Below are positions 41,434 to 52,567 of a DNA stretch of 64,000 nucleotides, one piece after another. The notes below the pieces were generated by a model. That model saw only the letters and a list, made by a program, of their open reading frames with translations, did no database searches and had not been told where the DNA came from. Position 1 is the stretch's first letter. Each line of letters starts with the position of its first letter. Origin of the DNA: Staphylotrichum longicolle (Eukaryota > Ascomycota > Sordariomycetes > Sordariales > Chaetomiaceae); assembly GCA_019096155.1 (NCBI GenBank), contig JAHCVI010000001.1, forward strand, positions 4,278,001-4,342,000, in the 5' to 3' direction. The position numbers were made by a program, and so were the translations under genes.

Positions 41434-43616
41434 GAAAACCCAAGGTCGTCGGTGATCTGGTCTCGAAGAGCGATGTCAAGACACAAGGCGGAGGGTTCTG
41501 GATAAGTACTGAGAAGCAGCTGACGTTCGTAGGCCGCGCCGCATCATCGGATTCCAAGCCAAGGACATTGCTTATGTTGAATGCCAACTTTAGACTCGAG
41601 AGAATCCCCCACGAATGCGGCGATACTGGGAGCATGGTCACGACATCCATGGATTGGGGCGTGGCGCCCCCTTTTTGACAAGGCAGCGGTTGTCAGAATG
41701 CTGTGCCGTGTGTTTTCTGTTGGCAGTTCAACAAGAACAGGATCGCAGCCACTGTGACAGAAGGTGACTGTTCGTTCCAGATCTGCGGCGCAGGCGTGGG
41801 AAACATGGTGAAACAACACTGCCTCTGCGTGGCACAGGACCTGTGTCTAGACTCCGCCACTTTGCCAGGAAACGCACAGCAGTAAATCACAAAGTTGATC
41901 TTGACCCTCGATTAGCTGTCGACGTTCTTAAAGCCAATGAAGGAGGATGCAAAACGACTACCACCTTTGGGTTCTAGCCTACTCCCACTGGAACTTGCGA
42001 TGATTAGTCTCATGTTATTATGGTGAAGCAGTCTCAGCAGCTCAAATTTGCCCCAAACCCCGGGTTGAACAACGACCATGCCATCATAGATTGTTTGTTG
42101 AGTCCAAGAACTAGCACCCACACAAATCTCGAGCGTAGTTCGTTTGGACGCCATAGACAATCGTCGACGAGGAGGACTGACGATGCCTCTAGGTTTTCGA
42201 ACCGGTTCCACCTTATTACCCGCCCGATAGGCCAACGAGAAAGCGATCACAAAAAGGATTGGAAGATTGTGAGTCGGCGGACGTGTCGTGGCTGCAGGCG
42301 GGTTCATCGAGAGGGCGATGCTCATCAGTACCTAGGTACCTACCTTACCTAACCCCGTCCCAACCGCCGCCCATGACTGGGTCAATCTAAACAGAAGAAC
42401 GTGAGCTAACAAAATAGACACGGAATTAAAACGAAACTAGGTGTTGGAATCATTTGCATCAAATCTTGTCGCCCCTGTCTCATCGTACCCGGCGCCGCCT
42501 CGCATGAGCTATGTTCCCTGGCTTCAAATGACGATGACCACAGACTAGCCGGGAGCCTAAGCCGGGTGAATGTGACGAGCTGGGGCCGCCAGCAGGCTTG
42601 CGGTGGCTGCGTCACAGTCCCTCGTCACCCAGAAACCTGGTTGACTTGTTTCGAACAGACAGTTCACGGAAAGGCCTTTGCGCCAGGTCCCGAGGCTCGC
42701 TTGGAAGTTGGACCCAGAGCAGGAAGGTCAGTTGTGAGATGGTAACATTGGGAACCGCCACTGACATAGCCACACAAGTGAAAAGAGGTTGTTGCTGCTG
42801 GCAGACTGATACGGCGGATTGGATGAAGGCTTGGCCTATGGGCTGTCTTCAATGCTCAATGTTGTCATCCTCATTTGAATGCCTGAGCTCTTTAAAAGAC
42901 AAACCAAGTTTTTCCCCTGGGCTGGTCATATCACCTCGGACAATTAATGGCTGGTCAGGCCTGAGTGTAGGCGATCCCTTCCAGAATAGCCGCCACCTCC
43001 GTTGCCAGAAACGTTGCCAAGCCCCCCCTTTTCTGGAACCGAGGCGGGAGGGTAACACCGGAGTTTATGCCGTGCGTCATGAATCGCCGCCGCCCTGCAC
43101 CTTGTCAGGCACCATCTCAGTTCCATCTCAGCTAGCAGCTACACGTTTACGATAGAGATGAGCAGAACATGTGCCGGCCGTCGCATGTTGTGACACCAGT
43201 ACCTGCATCTTGTCTCGGGAGGAGACCTTCTCCTGTCTGTTAAGTCCCCATTCAACTCTAGCAGCTGTTTCTCATCATATTGTGTAAAAATTAGCACCTT
43301 ATTCTCGGAATGTTTCAATCCATACCTGTCTTTTGAGGTATTAGCACCTTGTCCAGCGCTCAGCGTTGAGCAGCAGGGGTACGCGGTACGGACTTCCACA
43401 ACACCATGCTATAACACCGAACATTAAGAACCACGGAACAACGATACCAACCCGGCTTGACTCTCAGCTCTCCCTTGAAGGTTGTGACGTCCTTTGCCTC
43501 CCGTGACGCAATGTCCGGAGACAACACTCCAGTTGGCAAACACCATGGCCTTCAGCCTTGATTTTCATCGCGATGAGAATGCAACCAAAGAAGAGGAACT
43601 GCGCGGCGTCTGTCGT
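41434..43616. other. Large intergenic region
   Basis: About 2.2 kb between divergently transcribed genes. Several short frames exist but none shows a domain, a signal peptide or coherent codon use. No repeats longer than about 12 bases were noticed. Confidence 0.4.
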
Positions 43617-43624
43617 CTATAAAG
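43617..43624 (+). promoter_or_regulatory. TATA box of the hydrophobin gene
   Basis: CTATAAAG, 142 bases before the hydrophobin ATG. Downstream lies a leader rich in CA and CT (43650-43765). A strong TATA box is expected for an abundantly expressed secreted protein. Confidence 0.55.
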
Positions 43625-43765
43625 CTGTGCCCTCACGCTCGGCTTCAGACATCCAGAACATCCACCACTCGTCTCGCATCCAACATCACTTTCAGAACAA
43701 CAAGCACTCGGCCTCGCCTGCACCAGCACCCTGCCCAACCCAGCCACATCCACCCAGCTTCCAAA

Positions 43766-44178
43766 ATGAAGTTCACCGCTACCATCCTCGCTGTGTGCGC
43801 CAGCCTCGTCGCGGCCCTGCCCGCGCAGGTTGAGGAGCGCCAGCTCTACATCCCCTGCAGCGGTCTCTACGGCACGGCCCAGTGCTGCGCCACCGACGTC
43901 CTCGGTGTTGCTGACCTCGACTGCGGCGGACGTAAGTGAACGCAATCTCTGTGAGCCTTGGGGAGTCCCGTTTGCTGACCTTTGCAGCCCCCAATGTCCC
44001 CGCCAACGCGACCGACTTCAGCGCTGTCTGCTCGGCCATCGGCCAGCGTGCTCGCTGCTGCGTGCTCCCGATCGTAAGTGCACGCCACCCCTTGCCCGTA
44101 ATCTGATCGTTACTGACTAACATCTCTCAGCTGGACCAAGGCATTCTCTGCAACACCCCCGCTGGTGTTGACGACTAA
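43766..44178 (+). CDS. Class II hydrophobin
   Basis: Three exons (43766-43931, 43988-44073, 44131-44178) encode 99 residues. A signal peptide (MKFTATILAVCASLVAALPA) and a short propeptide ending in EER precede the mature protein. The eight cysteines follow C-X8-CC-X11-C-X16-C-X8-CC-X10-C, the class II pattern with its fixed short loops. Both introns are at positions common in the family (after the CGG following Cys4 and within the loop after the second CC pair). The protein is secreted and assembles into an amphipathic film on aerial hyphae or spores, or at air-water interfaces. It has an unambiguous family fit and an ordinary length. Confidence 0.96.
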
Positions 44179-44419
44179 ATAGTTGTGTGCTGGATGCCCA
44201 GGCTGAGTTGTCAGGGGCAGCAATGTATACAAGTTCGAGTGGAGTGAAGGGCAGGTTCGGGTGGGGTAATACGACTGTACTGTACTGATGTTGGGGTTAA
44301 TATGGTGTGAGAGAATCGATATTTCATATTCACATTGTCAATACACCACGTGCTGAAAAGTAAAAGTGAATTATAAAGTACTATGAACAAGAATGGAAGC
44401 GTCCGCAGCTACTCTACAT

Positions 44420-45664
44420 CTAAGCGGAGAGGTCGGCGAGACGGCGCTTCTGGCTGCCGCGGCCCTTGGTCTTGTTGGTAAGGGCCTCGACGACGCCATC
44501 GTAGGCGGGGTGCTTGGAGAAGTCCTCGAACCACAGCAGGGGAGCGCCCTCGCCCTCGAAGACGTGGGGGACCCAGCTGAAGGGGTCATAGAAGTCCCAG
44601 AGGGTGATACCGATGCAGCCGCAGACCTGGACGCAAGCGCCAACAACCTTTTCACACCAATGTCAGCAACACAGAAGTTGAGGAGAGAACAAGGAAGCAA
44701 ACTCACGTTCTTGTAGGCGGCGCGCTGCAGGGCGAGGTTCTCGGGGGTGGCGGGGGTCTTGAGGCGGATGTCGAGCTCGGTCAGGGCAACCTCGACGCCG
44801 AGCTTGGTGAAGCCGCGGATGGCATCGATGTGCTGGTCGAGGGTGGGGCTGCTCTCAGCAACCAGATGGGCCTGGAGGCCGACACCGTCGATGCGGATGC
44901 CCTCCTTGCGCAGCAGCTTGACGATGCGCTGGGCGCCCTCGGTCTTGGCACTAGGGGACTCCAGGTTGTAGTCGTTGTAGTAAAGCTTGGCCTTGGGGTC
45001 GATCTCGTGGGCCGTCTTGAAGGCGAGCTTGATGTACTCCTCGCCGAGGGTCTTGTAGAAGACGGACTCGCGGTAGGTGCCGTCCTCGTTCAGGGCCTCG
45101 TTGACCACGTCCCAGGCATAGCACTGGCCCTTCCAGTGGCCGGCGACGTGGGTGATGTGGTCGACGATGACCTTGCGCAGCTCCTCGGGGGTCCACTCTT
45201 GGCTCTCGACCCACGGGGCGAGCTGGCTGTGCCAGACGAGGGCATGGCAGCGCAGGTACTTGCCGTTCTTGCGCGCCAGCGACGTGACGATCTCGCCCTC
45301 GGTGTAGTTGAAGCCGCCGCGGGTGGGCTCGACGAAAGTCCACTGCATCGCATGGTCAGCGCGCCGGGGTTGACACGAGAGGGAGTCGGATAGTTCATAC
45401 CTTCTGGCCGTTGGTCGGGGTCGTCTGGCCAAACTCGCCAGAGTTCCACATGATCTCGTCGTACTGGGCGTACGACGCCTCGTAGCCGGCACGCTCGCGC
45501 TGGCCGGGGGAGTCGGTGGCGGCGCCAAAGTACTTCAGGCCGGCCTTGCGGGCGAGGACGTCGAGGCCCTTGTTGCTGTTGCCATTGTCCTTGCCCTTGC
45601 CCTTGCCCTCGGCAGTGGCGAGGCCGAGAGAGGCCAGGAAGAGGAGCGACGAAGAGAGATGCAT
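44420..45664 (-). CDS. GH10 endo-1,4-beta-xylanase
   Basis: Three exons (45664-45401, 45342-44707, 44647-44420) give 375 residues. The start at 45664 (MHLSSSLLFLASLGLATA) was chosen over 45694 because it begins a clean signal peptide. A short Lys/Gly/Asn-rich linker precedes the GH10 barrel. The acid/base Glu170 lies in WDVVNEALNEDG and the nucleophile Glu277 in VALTELDIRL. HALVWHSQLAPW is another hallmark. There is no carbohydrate-binding module. It is a secreted enzyme that cleaves internal beta-1,4 links of xylan in plant cell walls. The C-terminus ends in a basic KGRGSQKRR segment. A TATA-like TTAAATAG on the minus strand at 45742-45749 is about 80 bases upstream. Confidence 0.96.
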
Positions 45665-47088
45665 CTTGACGGCGTGTGAGTTGAGCGAGTGCAAGTCCAG
45701 AGAGTGCCTGGCCGACTCAACGACAGCGGCCGGAGCAGCTGCTATTTAACGGCGGGCAGCGCGAGCACAGGACCGCGGTCCGCAATCCCATTCCCCAATG
45801 AATCTCCACCGGCCCAGATCCGGATGCTGGCGTCGATGCGACCTGGCTCCGGCGGGATGCGACTCCGCTCCATAGTCCGGGGTAGCTGCCCCCCTGCCAA
45901 GACGCGCGGTTGGCTGAGGGGGGCCACACCGTGGCGGGCCGGGGACCGGGCTGTTGGTTTTGTTCCGCCGTGTTTGGCTCGATCTGTTTGGCTCGAGCGA
46001 GTCGCACTGATGTTCTTGTCCGGGCTGTTGGAGTTGGGGCTCATTTCGGCCACGCGGGAGCTAGCACTGCACAATTCAGCCGGCAGCAGCGCATGGGCCG
46101 GCCAAGGCTTCCAGTGCAACCTTCGACAGCTTCCAACCGACGGCACCGGGTAAAACGGGGTTGCATTCTGCCAGAGTCGAGGTGTTCGCCGGTCAGTCGA
46201 GGGTCAAACGATGGAGCACCGTCGCAGCAGAGTGCTTTCTTTAGCTATCGGGCTGATATTGCCTGGGTTATTAGCTGCAGGAACGATCGTGATGAGAATA
46301 GGCGAGCGTTCCCGGATCCCAGCATCTCGTCTCGAGGTGTGGTGTTGAGTTGTCCCTTTTTTGTCCATGGTGTTGACCGCCGACGGCCAACGGTCAACGG
46401 TCAGCAGCCAACGCTGGCGCGAAACGGTTATTATTACGCATCGATTCCACATGGAAATGGCCAATCTCACATTTCGCTCCTTCGCTCTCTCCTCATCTCC
46501 TCACCCATCGGCGACCTCGAGACTTGGCGAGCGGGGGATGCGGGGAAGACCCACTGAGAGTTGGAGACAGCACGAACCCCTCGCGCAGAAACAAGGGCAG
46601 AAGAGGACGGAATGCCCGTTGGGCTAAGTTGTTAGCGCTGCCGGTCTTGAAATAATCCGCGCCTAGAACATCCTGTGGTTTCCAGAAGGATCAGGCCCCT
46701 GTCAGCGGAAATCGACCGGCAAAACTGCAAGTGAGATGGGGTACATGCAAGATAAGATACGGGTTAGGGTTGAGACATCTTGCGTCATGACGTCATTCGC
46801 GCGGCAGTCACTGATGTCATCTGTTGACTCTCGATGCGCGTCATGGCTTCCACATGCAAATCGAGCAGCCTTGGAAAGCACTCGTTTCGCATCGTATAAC
46901 AGAAGCCGAATTCAATTGGCGACTGCTCTCAACTCCTGCCGATCATCACACTCCAAAACAATCAATCCTCAGCTCAACCACTGCCACACTCCTCACACTC
47001 CTCACTCGTCTTCACTCTTCACACTCTTCACACTCTTCACATTTTCCACTCTTGTTCCCCCGCGCATACAAACTTTCAATCCCACACA
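45665..47088. other. Intergenic with divergent promoters
   Basis: Divergent promoters of the xylanase and the mitochondrial protein. Near 46984-47050 there are several copies of a CACTCCT / ACACTCTTC-type repeat directly in the leader of the next gene. A single TTAGGG at 46763 is not a telomere tract. No coding frame is supported. Confidence 0.45.
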
Positions 47089-48330
47089 ATGTTCACAGCT
47101 CGCATCCCGACTCGGGTAGTCTCCCGCAATGGCGTCGCCCGAGCGTCGCGCCAGGCCCAGCGCCGTTTCCAGTCCTCGCAGGCCGCCGGGACAAGCTCAT
47201 CACACTTCGCGTCGGGCGTAGCGGGCGGGCTGGCGGGTGCGGGGGTGCTCTACGGCATCTACCTCATGACTCCCACGGGAAAGATGGCGCGCAAGATCAA
47301 CGCGGCCGCGAGAGAGACGGACAAGAAATACCAGCAGGTGGCCGCGACTATCAAAGAGAAGACGCCGACAACAGACGAGGCGGTCGACAAGCTCAAGCAG
47401 TTCTGCTACTCGTACGTCGCCTGGGTGCCCGGGGGCCGCCAATACGTCGACACGGCCTTCAATGACCTCGAGGCGATCCGGGAAAGCCACAGCGACGAGG
47501 TGGACAAGATCGTCAGCGAGACGTACCGCGAGTTCCAGGACATTGCTCGCACCGGCCTGAGCCTCGAGTCGGCGTCCAAGGCGTATGACGCGCTGGCCAA
47601 CCTCGCCAAGAAGATTGCTAGCCTCAGCGGCAGCGCGGCCGACCAGATCCTCGAGCGCCACCCGCAACTCAACGACAAGGTCGGCGAGCCGATCAAGCAG
47701 CTGAAGCAAATGGGCGCGCAGTACGGGCCCGACGCCAAGAAGCTGGTGGACGAGACGTGGAGCCAGGTCAGCGACGTCATGGCAAGTGGCTTCTCGATCG
47801 AGAGCGCCGACAAGGTGCGCAAGATTATCGAGGAGCGGACACAGCAGATCCGCAAGATCGGCGACGAGCTGTGGGAGAAGAGCCTCGAGCAGGCGAAGCC
47901 TTACCTGGACAAGAGCCCGCGTCTCAAGGAGCTGGTCACTGGCAACAGCGATCTTCTCAAGCAGGGGAACGTGGCGGGCCTGTTCAAGCAGATCAAGAGC
48001 CTAGGCGAAGGCGGCGATATGAGCAAGCTGGAGGACTATGTCAAGGAGACAGTTGAGAAGGCCAAGGCGGCAGGGTCCAAGGTCGAGTCAAAGGCGAAGG
48101 GTGGCAGCGCATTTGGCGCCCTCACCCAGTTCCTCGGCTCGGCGTCAGATGACGCGGGCCGCAAGCTGCAGGACAACATCGGGGTGCTGTCCGAGGTGGT
48201 GAGCAAGCACTCGGAGGAGGGCAAGGAGCTTCTGGAGGAGACCAAGGAGGATCTGCGGAAGCTGCTGGCTGAGAAGGCCAAGAAGGCGCAAAAGATCGCG
48301 GACAGCGCAAAGCGCGACGCCAAGGAGTAG
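47089..48330 (+). CDS. Mitochondrial helical-repeat protein, function unknown
   Basis: An intronless frame of 413 residues. The first 30 residues are basic and hydroxylated with no acids (many Arg, RRFQSSQ), a typical mitochondrial presequence with a likely cleavage site after RRF-Q-S-S. A Gly/Ala-rich transmembrane segment follows at about 40-60 (FASGVAGGLAGAGVLYGIYL). The remainder is charged alpha-helix. Two segments look like internal repeats: TGLSLESASKAYDALANLAK and SGFSIESADKVRKIIEERTQ, each about 70-80 residues apart. The C-terminal 60 residues form a Lys/Glu-rich helix. The layout suggests an inner-membrane-anchored protein facing the matrix or intermembrane space. No known family was recognised with confidence. 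Confidence 0.8.
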   Translation: MFTARIPTRVVSRNGVARASRQAQRRFQSSQAAGTSSSHFASGVAGGLAGAGVLYGIYLMTPTGKMARKINAAARETDKKYQQVAATIKEKTPTTDEAVDKLKQFCYSYVAWVPGGRQYVDTAFNDLEAIRESHSDEVDKIVSETYREFQDIARTGLSLESASKAYDALANLAKKIASLSGSAADQILERHPQLNDKVGEPIKQLKQMGAQYGPDAKKLVDETWSQVSDVMASGFSIESADKVRKIIEERTQQIRKIGDELWEKSLEQAKPYLDKSPRLKELVTGNSDLLKQGNVAGLFKQIKSLGEGGDMSKLEDYVKETVEKAKAAGSKVESKAKGGSAFGALTQFLGSASDDAGRKLQDNIGVLSEVVSKHSEEGKELLEETKEDLRKLLAEKAKKAQKIADSAKRDAKE

Positions 48331-48787
48331 GCGGGCGGTATTGATGAGTGACAATGTAGATATTAATCAAATGTAAAAATTCATGATCCATGCAGACATG
48401 AAGCAAGATTCATGCAGATACGCAGATGCACGTTCGTCCCCATTCGTCCCATCCCGCCCTTCTCCGCACCTCACCCCGCTCAGGACAGTCTCAGCTCCAG
48501 CAGACTCCAGCTGGCATGCCACATGCAAATTCCACGCTGCCAGTGCGCCTGGGTCCATGACGACAGTTGGCCAGAAGCAGTAGGCTCAACGGCTTCCGAC
48601 TGGGTTGATGCTGTGCTCACCAGCTCTCCAAGAACCTCAAATCTCCCTTGATTCTATTTACCCGTCGTAGACCCAAAGATCGGTCCCGGGCTTGTTGCAC
48701 TCGGCAATCTTGGCAAGTCGCACCAGACCTCACTTACCCTGGTCGCTGGGTTAGCGGTACGGCTACCCCACAGAGCCACACCTCGCA
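48331..48787. other. Intergenic
   Basis: Short spacer between two plus-strand genes with no supported coding sequence. Confidence 0.4.
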
Positions 48788-49990
48788 ATGGACCAGCGCC
48801 ATCTCGTGATCGACTCCCCCCACCTGCTGACCCTCGGCGAGACCGACGGCTATCTTGTGGCGGCCCTCGACGACATCGTCACCAACTACCCCCCACGCAG
48901 CCGGTACCCCCACGAGACGCTCCAGGGCCTATGGAGTGGCCCAACCGGCGTGGCGCACCTGCTGCTGCAGGTCTCGGTCGCCCGCCCTGACCTGACCCTC
49001 GGCGGGCACACGGCCGAGCACTGGGCGCGCGCCTACATCGCCCCGAACTCGCGCGGCCACAGCCTCCGTCTCGGCTCGCACGGGTGCGGCATCGCCGACG
49101 AGAAGCTGGCCTACGAGGCGGTGCGCTGCGCCGTGTCGCGGGATCTGCGCGATGTGCGCCAGTTCATCTCGTCCGTGTCCCAGGTCATGGCCGTCGACGA
49201 CTACCCGGACGAGCTGCTCTACGGCCGCGCGGGGACCCTCTACCTGCTGCGCATGGTCCGCCACCGCGTGCCCGGCAGCAGCGACCTCGTCGACCCGGCC
49301 ATCGCCGAGATATCCAACACCATCATGAACCGCGGCCCGCTGTGGAAGTGGCACGACCGCCGCTACCTGGGCGCCGTCCACGGCGACATCGGCATCCTGA
49401 CCCAGCTCGTCCTCACGTCGCCGTCCCTGGCGCCCCGCCTGCAGCCCGTCGCCGAGAAGCTGCTGGGCCTGCAGCTGCACGACGGCAACTGGCCCAGCTC
49501 CGAGGAGAGCGGGTCGAGCGGCAAGGGCTTGGTCCAGTTCTGCCACGGCGCCCCGGGGTTCGTCCTGTCGCTGCTGGGACTGCGGCCGCATTTCCCAGAG
49601 CTGCAGGAGCAGTTCGACGCCGCCATCAAGCGAGGACGGGTGTGCATCTGGAACCAGGGGCTCTTGAAGAAGGAGCCAAGCCTGTGCCACGGCATCTTTG
49701 GGAATGCGCTGTAAGTCCCTCGTCAGTGACAATGGTTGTTCTTGTGTGAGATTGACAGACAGGCAATCAGGGCGCTTGCTCCTGGCCCGGAACGGGAGCA
49801 TTTCCTGGCCGTCGCCACCCCGGAAAACGTCGCTCGCATGAAGAGCTCGGATCCGACCCGGTCCGTGTTTGGGCGCGCCGACTATGGGCACTCGTACTCG
49901 GCAACATCCAGCTACGCACCCTCTGCTGCCTGGACTTGGTTGGTGTGTCGGGAAGAGGCACCGAAGATGCTGGCTTATAACGAAGTTTAA
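48788..49990 (+). CDS. LanC-like protein
   Basis: Two exons (48788-49710 and 49759-49990, GTAAGT donor and GACAG acceptor) give 384 residues. The sequence carries the repeating Gly-rich helices of the LanC alpha-toroid (GLWSGPTGVAHLLL, LYGRAGTLYLLRM, AVHGDIGILTQLVL). It also has the zinc ligands: VQFCHGAPGFVLSLLG supplies the first Cys and PSLCHGIFGNA the Cys-His pair. In bacteria LanC closes lanthionine rings. In eukaryotes LANCL proteins bind glutathione and add it to dehydro-amino acids in damaged proteins. No lanthipeptide precursor or LanB/LanM-like gene is nearby, so the eukaryotic role is likelier. There is no signal peptide. The length is close to that of LANCL proteins. Confidence 0.88.
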
Positions 49991-50284
49991 GCTTTGGGTT
50001 GGTCGGCGGTCATTTGATTCTCCTCAGCACGGCGCTGGTTTGTGGTTTTCTTTCTTTTTCTCGGAGATGGACTGATTCCATCCCTCCCAGCAAACTCTGC
50101 TATATCGAAATTCTTCTTGGTCTGTTCCCGTGACTGTGTCTTCCTAAGTTGCTGTTCCTCTTTCAAACCGTCATAGATCGAGGGCACGCTGAACGCTACC
50201 ACTCATCCCATGCCGTCATCTCATATGAAAAAGCGCCAACACGCAGCACACCTCGACCCATACGGTGACTATAAGTAAGGAGGT
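49991..50284. other. Intergenic
   Basis: No gene is supported in this short stretch. Confidence 0.35.
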
Positions 50285-50539
50285 CAGGACGTCAACATAC
50301 CGTACATCCTCAAGCGCTTGAAGTCACGAGTCAAACCTCCGGAGCTGTTATGTCGGGTGGGCATGGTCCGGCTATCAACATTCTCGGAGCTCGACGACGC
50401 AACAGCTGGGGAGGTCCGCAGAAAATTGAATCGTGTAGCGCTGCTAATGGAAAGTCGAGGCACAATGCATAGCTTTGATTTGCCAATGCGGCTCTTGCGG
50501 GGTTTCAACGTCTGCCGAGAAACCTGGGATCGGTTTTGA
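50285..50539 (+). pseudogene. Possible protein-coding remnant
   Basis: An open frame without a convincing start reads IPYILKRLKSRVKPPELL, then FSELDDATAGEVRRKLN and ends in LPMRLLRGFNVCRETWD before a stop at 50537. The residue mix is protein-like (amphipathic helices, a conserved-looking LPMRLLRGFNVCRE block), unlike the antisense frame. No upstream ATG or splice acceptor gives a complete gene. It may be the last exon or fragment of a lost gene. The family is not recognised. Confidence 0.3.
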
Positions 50540-51221
50540 GGAGCCTGGGCCTGGCAATGGTCAGATTCATCATGGGTTCCAACACGACCAACAACGCCTC
50601 TATCCGACAATGACCATCGACGACCCTTGCAGTCCATGATAGCCTCTAACCTCGCCCACGGTCTTTGTTTTCTTACGGATGTGGACTGTAATGTCGTTAT
50701 GCCTTCCTGGATCGTGGCTCCCTCCAAGGCTTGGTGCCCCAAGCAAGGTCTCAGGCCTGGCTGCCGTTTTGGTTAACTGATGAAGATGTAGCCGTCATGC
50801 AGTGCAATATTATTATCGCGAGGGCACCCCGTCGGCGGCAAGATACCTTCCTTGTTCTGCAGTGACGCGGCAAGAGAGAAAAAGGGAATTGTGGAGCCAG
50901 CTGGGCTATTGTCAATAATACATTTCCTTAGCGGTCGAGACTCCAGTTGCTGGGACCAACAAGCCAATCATCACCACTTCAATGTGGAACCTTCCATACA
51001 AGCACTCTCCCAACCGGGGCATCTCAGGGGTTCAGCTGGGCTGAGCTGGGGTCCAGCCAGAGCCGCCTCAACCGATCAACAACAGATCAAAAAGCTAAAA
51101 TCGTGGCGTTCCTGGATCAGAAGGGAAGCCAGGTTCTTCCCTCTTCACCTCAACCGGCCCGCCTTGGCCATCACACTCGTTTAATTATCCTCAACTCAAG
51201 TCATTCGTTAAATCCGTTACC
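50540..51221. other. Intergenic and promoter of the Thr-rich secreted protein
   Basis: No gene is seen. The leader before 51222 is A/T- and C-rich with a good AAAAT-type start context. Confidence 0.35.
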
Positions 51222-52567
51222 ATGAAACAGGGACTCATCACCTTGGTAGGCCTTGCCTGGATCCAGCTGGCAGGTGCTACTTGTTGTCGCAGCAACAAGT
51301 GCTTGAAAGGTATGGCGAATTACCCAAGTACTTGCTCATGCTGGCTGCTCGGTGCACTAACCAACTCGCAGCTATTGTCTCGCCTGCACTCGGAGGCGGA
51401 GATGGGATCCAAGACTGCTCATCGTTGCTGGCCGTGACCGTCACGCCCACAGCGAGAACCGTCACGGAGACGCTGACGATCGTGCCGACCGAGTACAACA
51501 CGGCCGTCGACGCGGCCGTCTTCACCGAAACCGTGAGCACGACGGCCTCGACCGAGACGCAGCTCGTTACCGTCGGCACGACCGTCACGGCTGCTACGCA
51601 CACCGATGTGGTGACGGTAACCACGACGGTTGTTGCCACCGCAACGGACCAGCAGACGGTTTCTGTGACGGCTCCGGCAAGCCAGATGGTCCCAGTCAAG
51701 GCCCGGCGGCTGACGGAGACCCTGCTGGATCCCGAACCGACGATCCCTTCCTATGCTGCCGTCGACTGCCCGTCCTGGGACAAGTACATCTCGGCCTGCC
51801 ACTGCGCCAGCGTCGTTCCCGCCACCATCACAGCCGAGGCACCGCCGGCTGCAACCGTCACTGTCTCAGTCACTGCTGGCGCGGTCACTATCGCGGTCCC
51901 GTCCACCGTCTCCACGACCGAGACTGTCTTTGTTTCAGTGACGGCCACCACGGCTGCCACCGAGGTCGACACCGTCTTCATCACGGCCACCACAGCCGTC
52001 ACGGAGAGCGCCGCAGTGTCCACCACCGTCACCATCACGCAGACAGTCACGCAAACAGTCGCTCCAGTCCCGTCGTGCAAGCCTTTCAGTGAGGTTGGGG
52101 CCTTCAAGGCAATCGCAACCGAGACCGGCTCGCCTCTCCTGATGTATGCCAGCCTGGTCAACGGCATAACCGGTGGTATCACTTGGCAACAAGCGAGCTC
52201 CTCCACAGCGGCAGCGATCCAGAACAAGTACATCTGGGGGCTCGACAGCAACGGATACCTCACGGTAGCGTACAACATCCCGCCGTACACGTACAAATAT
52301 TACGCCTACATGTCGACGGGGGCACCTGGCAGCAACTGGCCTCAGATTGGCACTGAGGCATCCGTCACCAATTCCATCAACGCCGGGGCCAAAATGACCC
52401 GGATCAAGGGCTGCGTCAACTCGGTGACGGGAGAGCTGACGTTGGATGCGGCCGGCCGGACAAACATCCTGTACTGTGGTCAGCAGCTGTGGATGTCGGC
52501 CGGCGCAGGTGAGGATATCAACCGGGGCACGTGTATCAAGATGTTCCCCAAAGTTTCTCTTGTGTAG
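51222..52567 (+). CDS. Secreted Thr/Val-rich mucin-like protein
   Basis: Two exons (51222-51309 and 51372-52567) give 427 residues. A signal peptide, MKQGLITLVGLAWIQLAGAT, is followed by CCRSNKCLKA, then a mature region in which about 60 percent of residues 50-280 are Thr, Val, Ser and Ala in TVT/VTVT/TTxV strings, as in O-mannosylated cell-surface mucins. A short cysteine-bearing segment, CPSWDKYISACHC, interrupts it. The C-terminal 140 residues, from PSCKPFSEVGAFKAI, look folded, with strands such as YIWGLDSNGYLTVAYN and paired cysteines. There is no GPI signal or transmembrane tail. Probably wall- or matrix-associated. The C-terminal module was not recognised. Confidence 0.8.
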
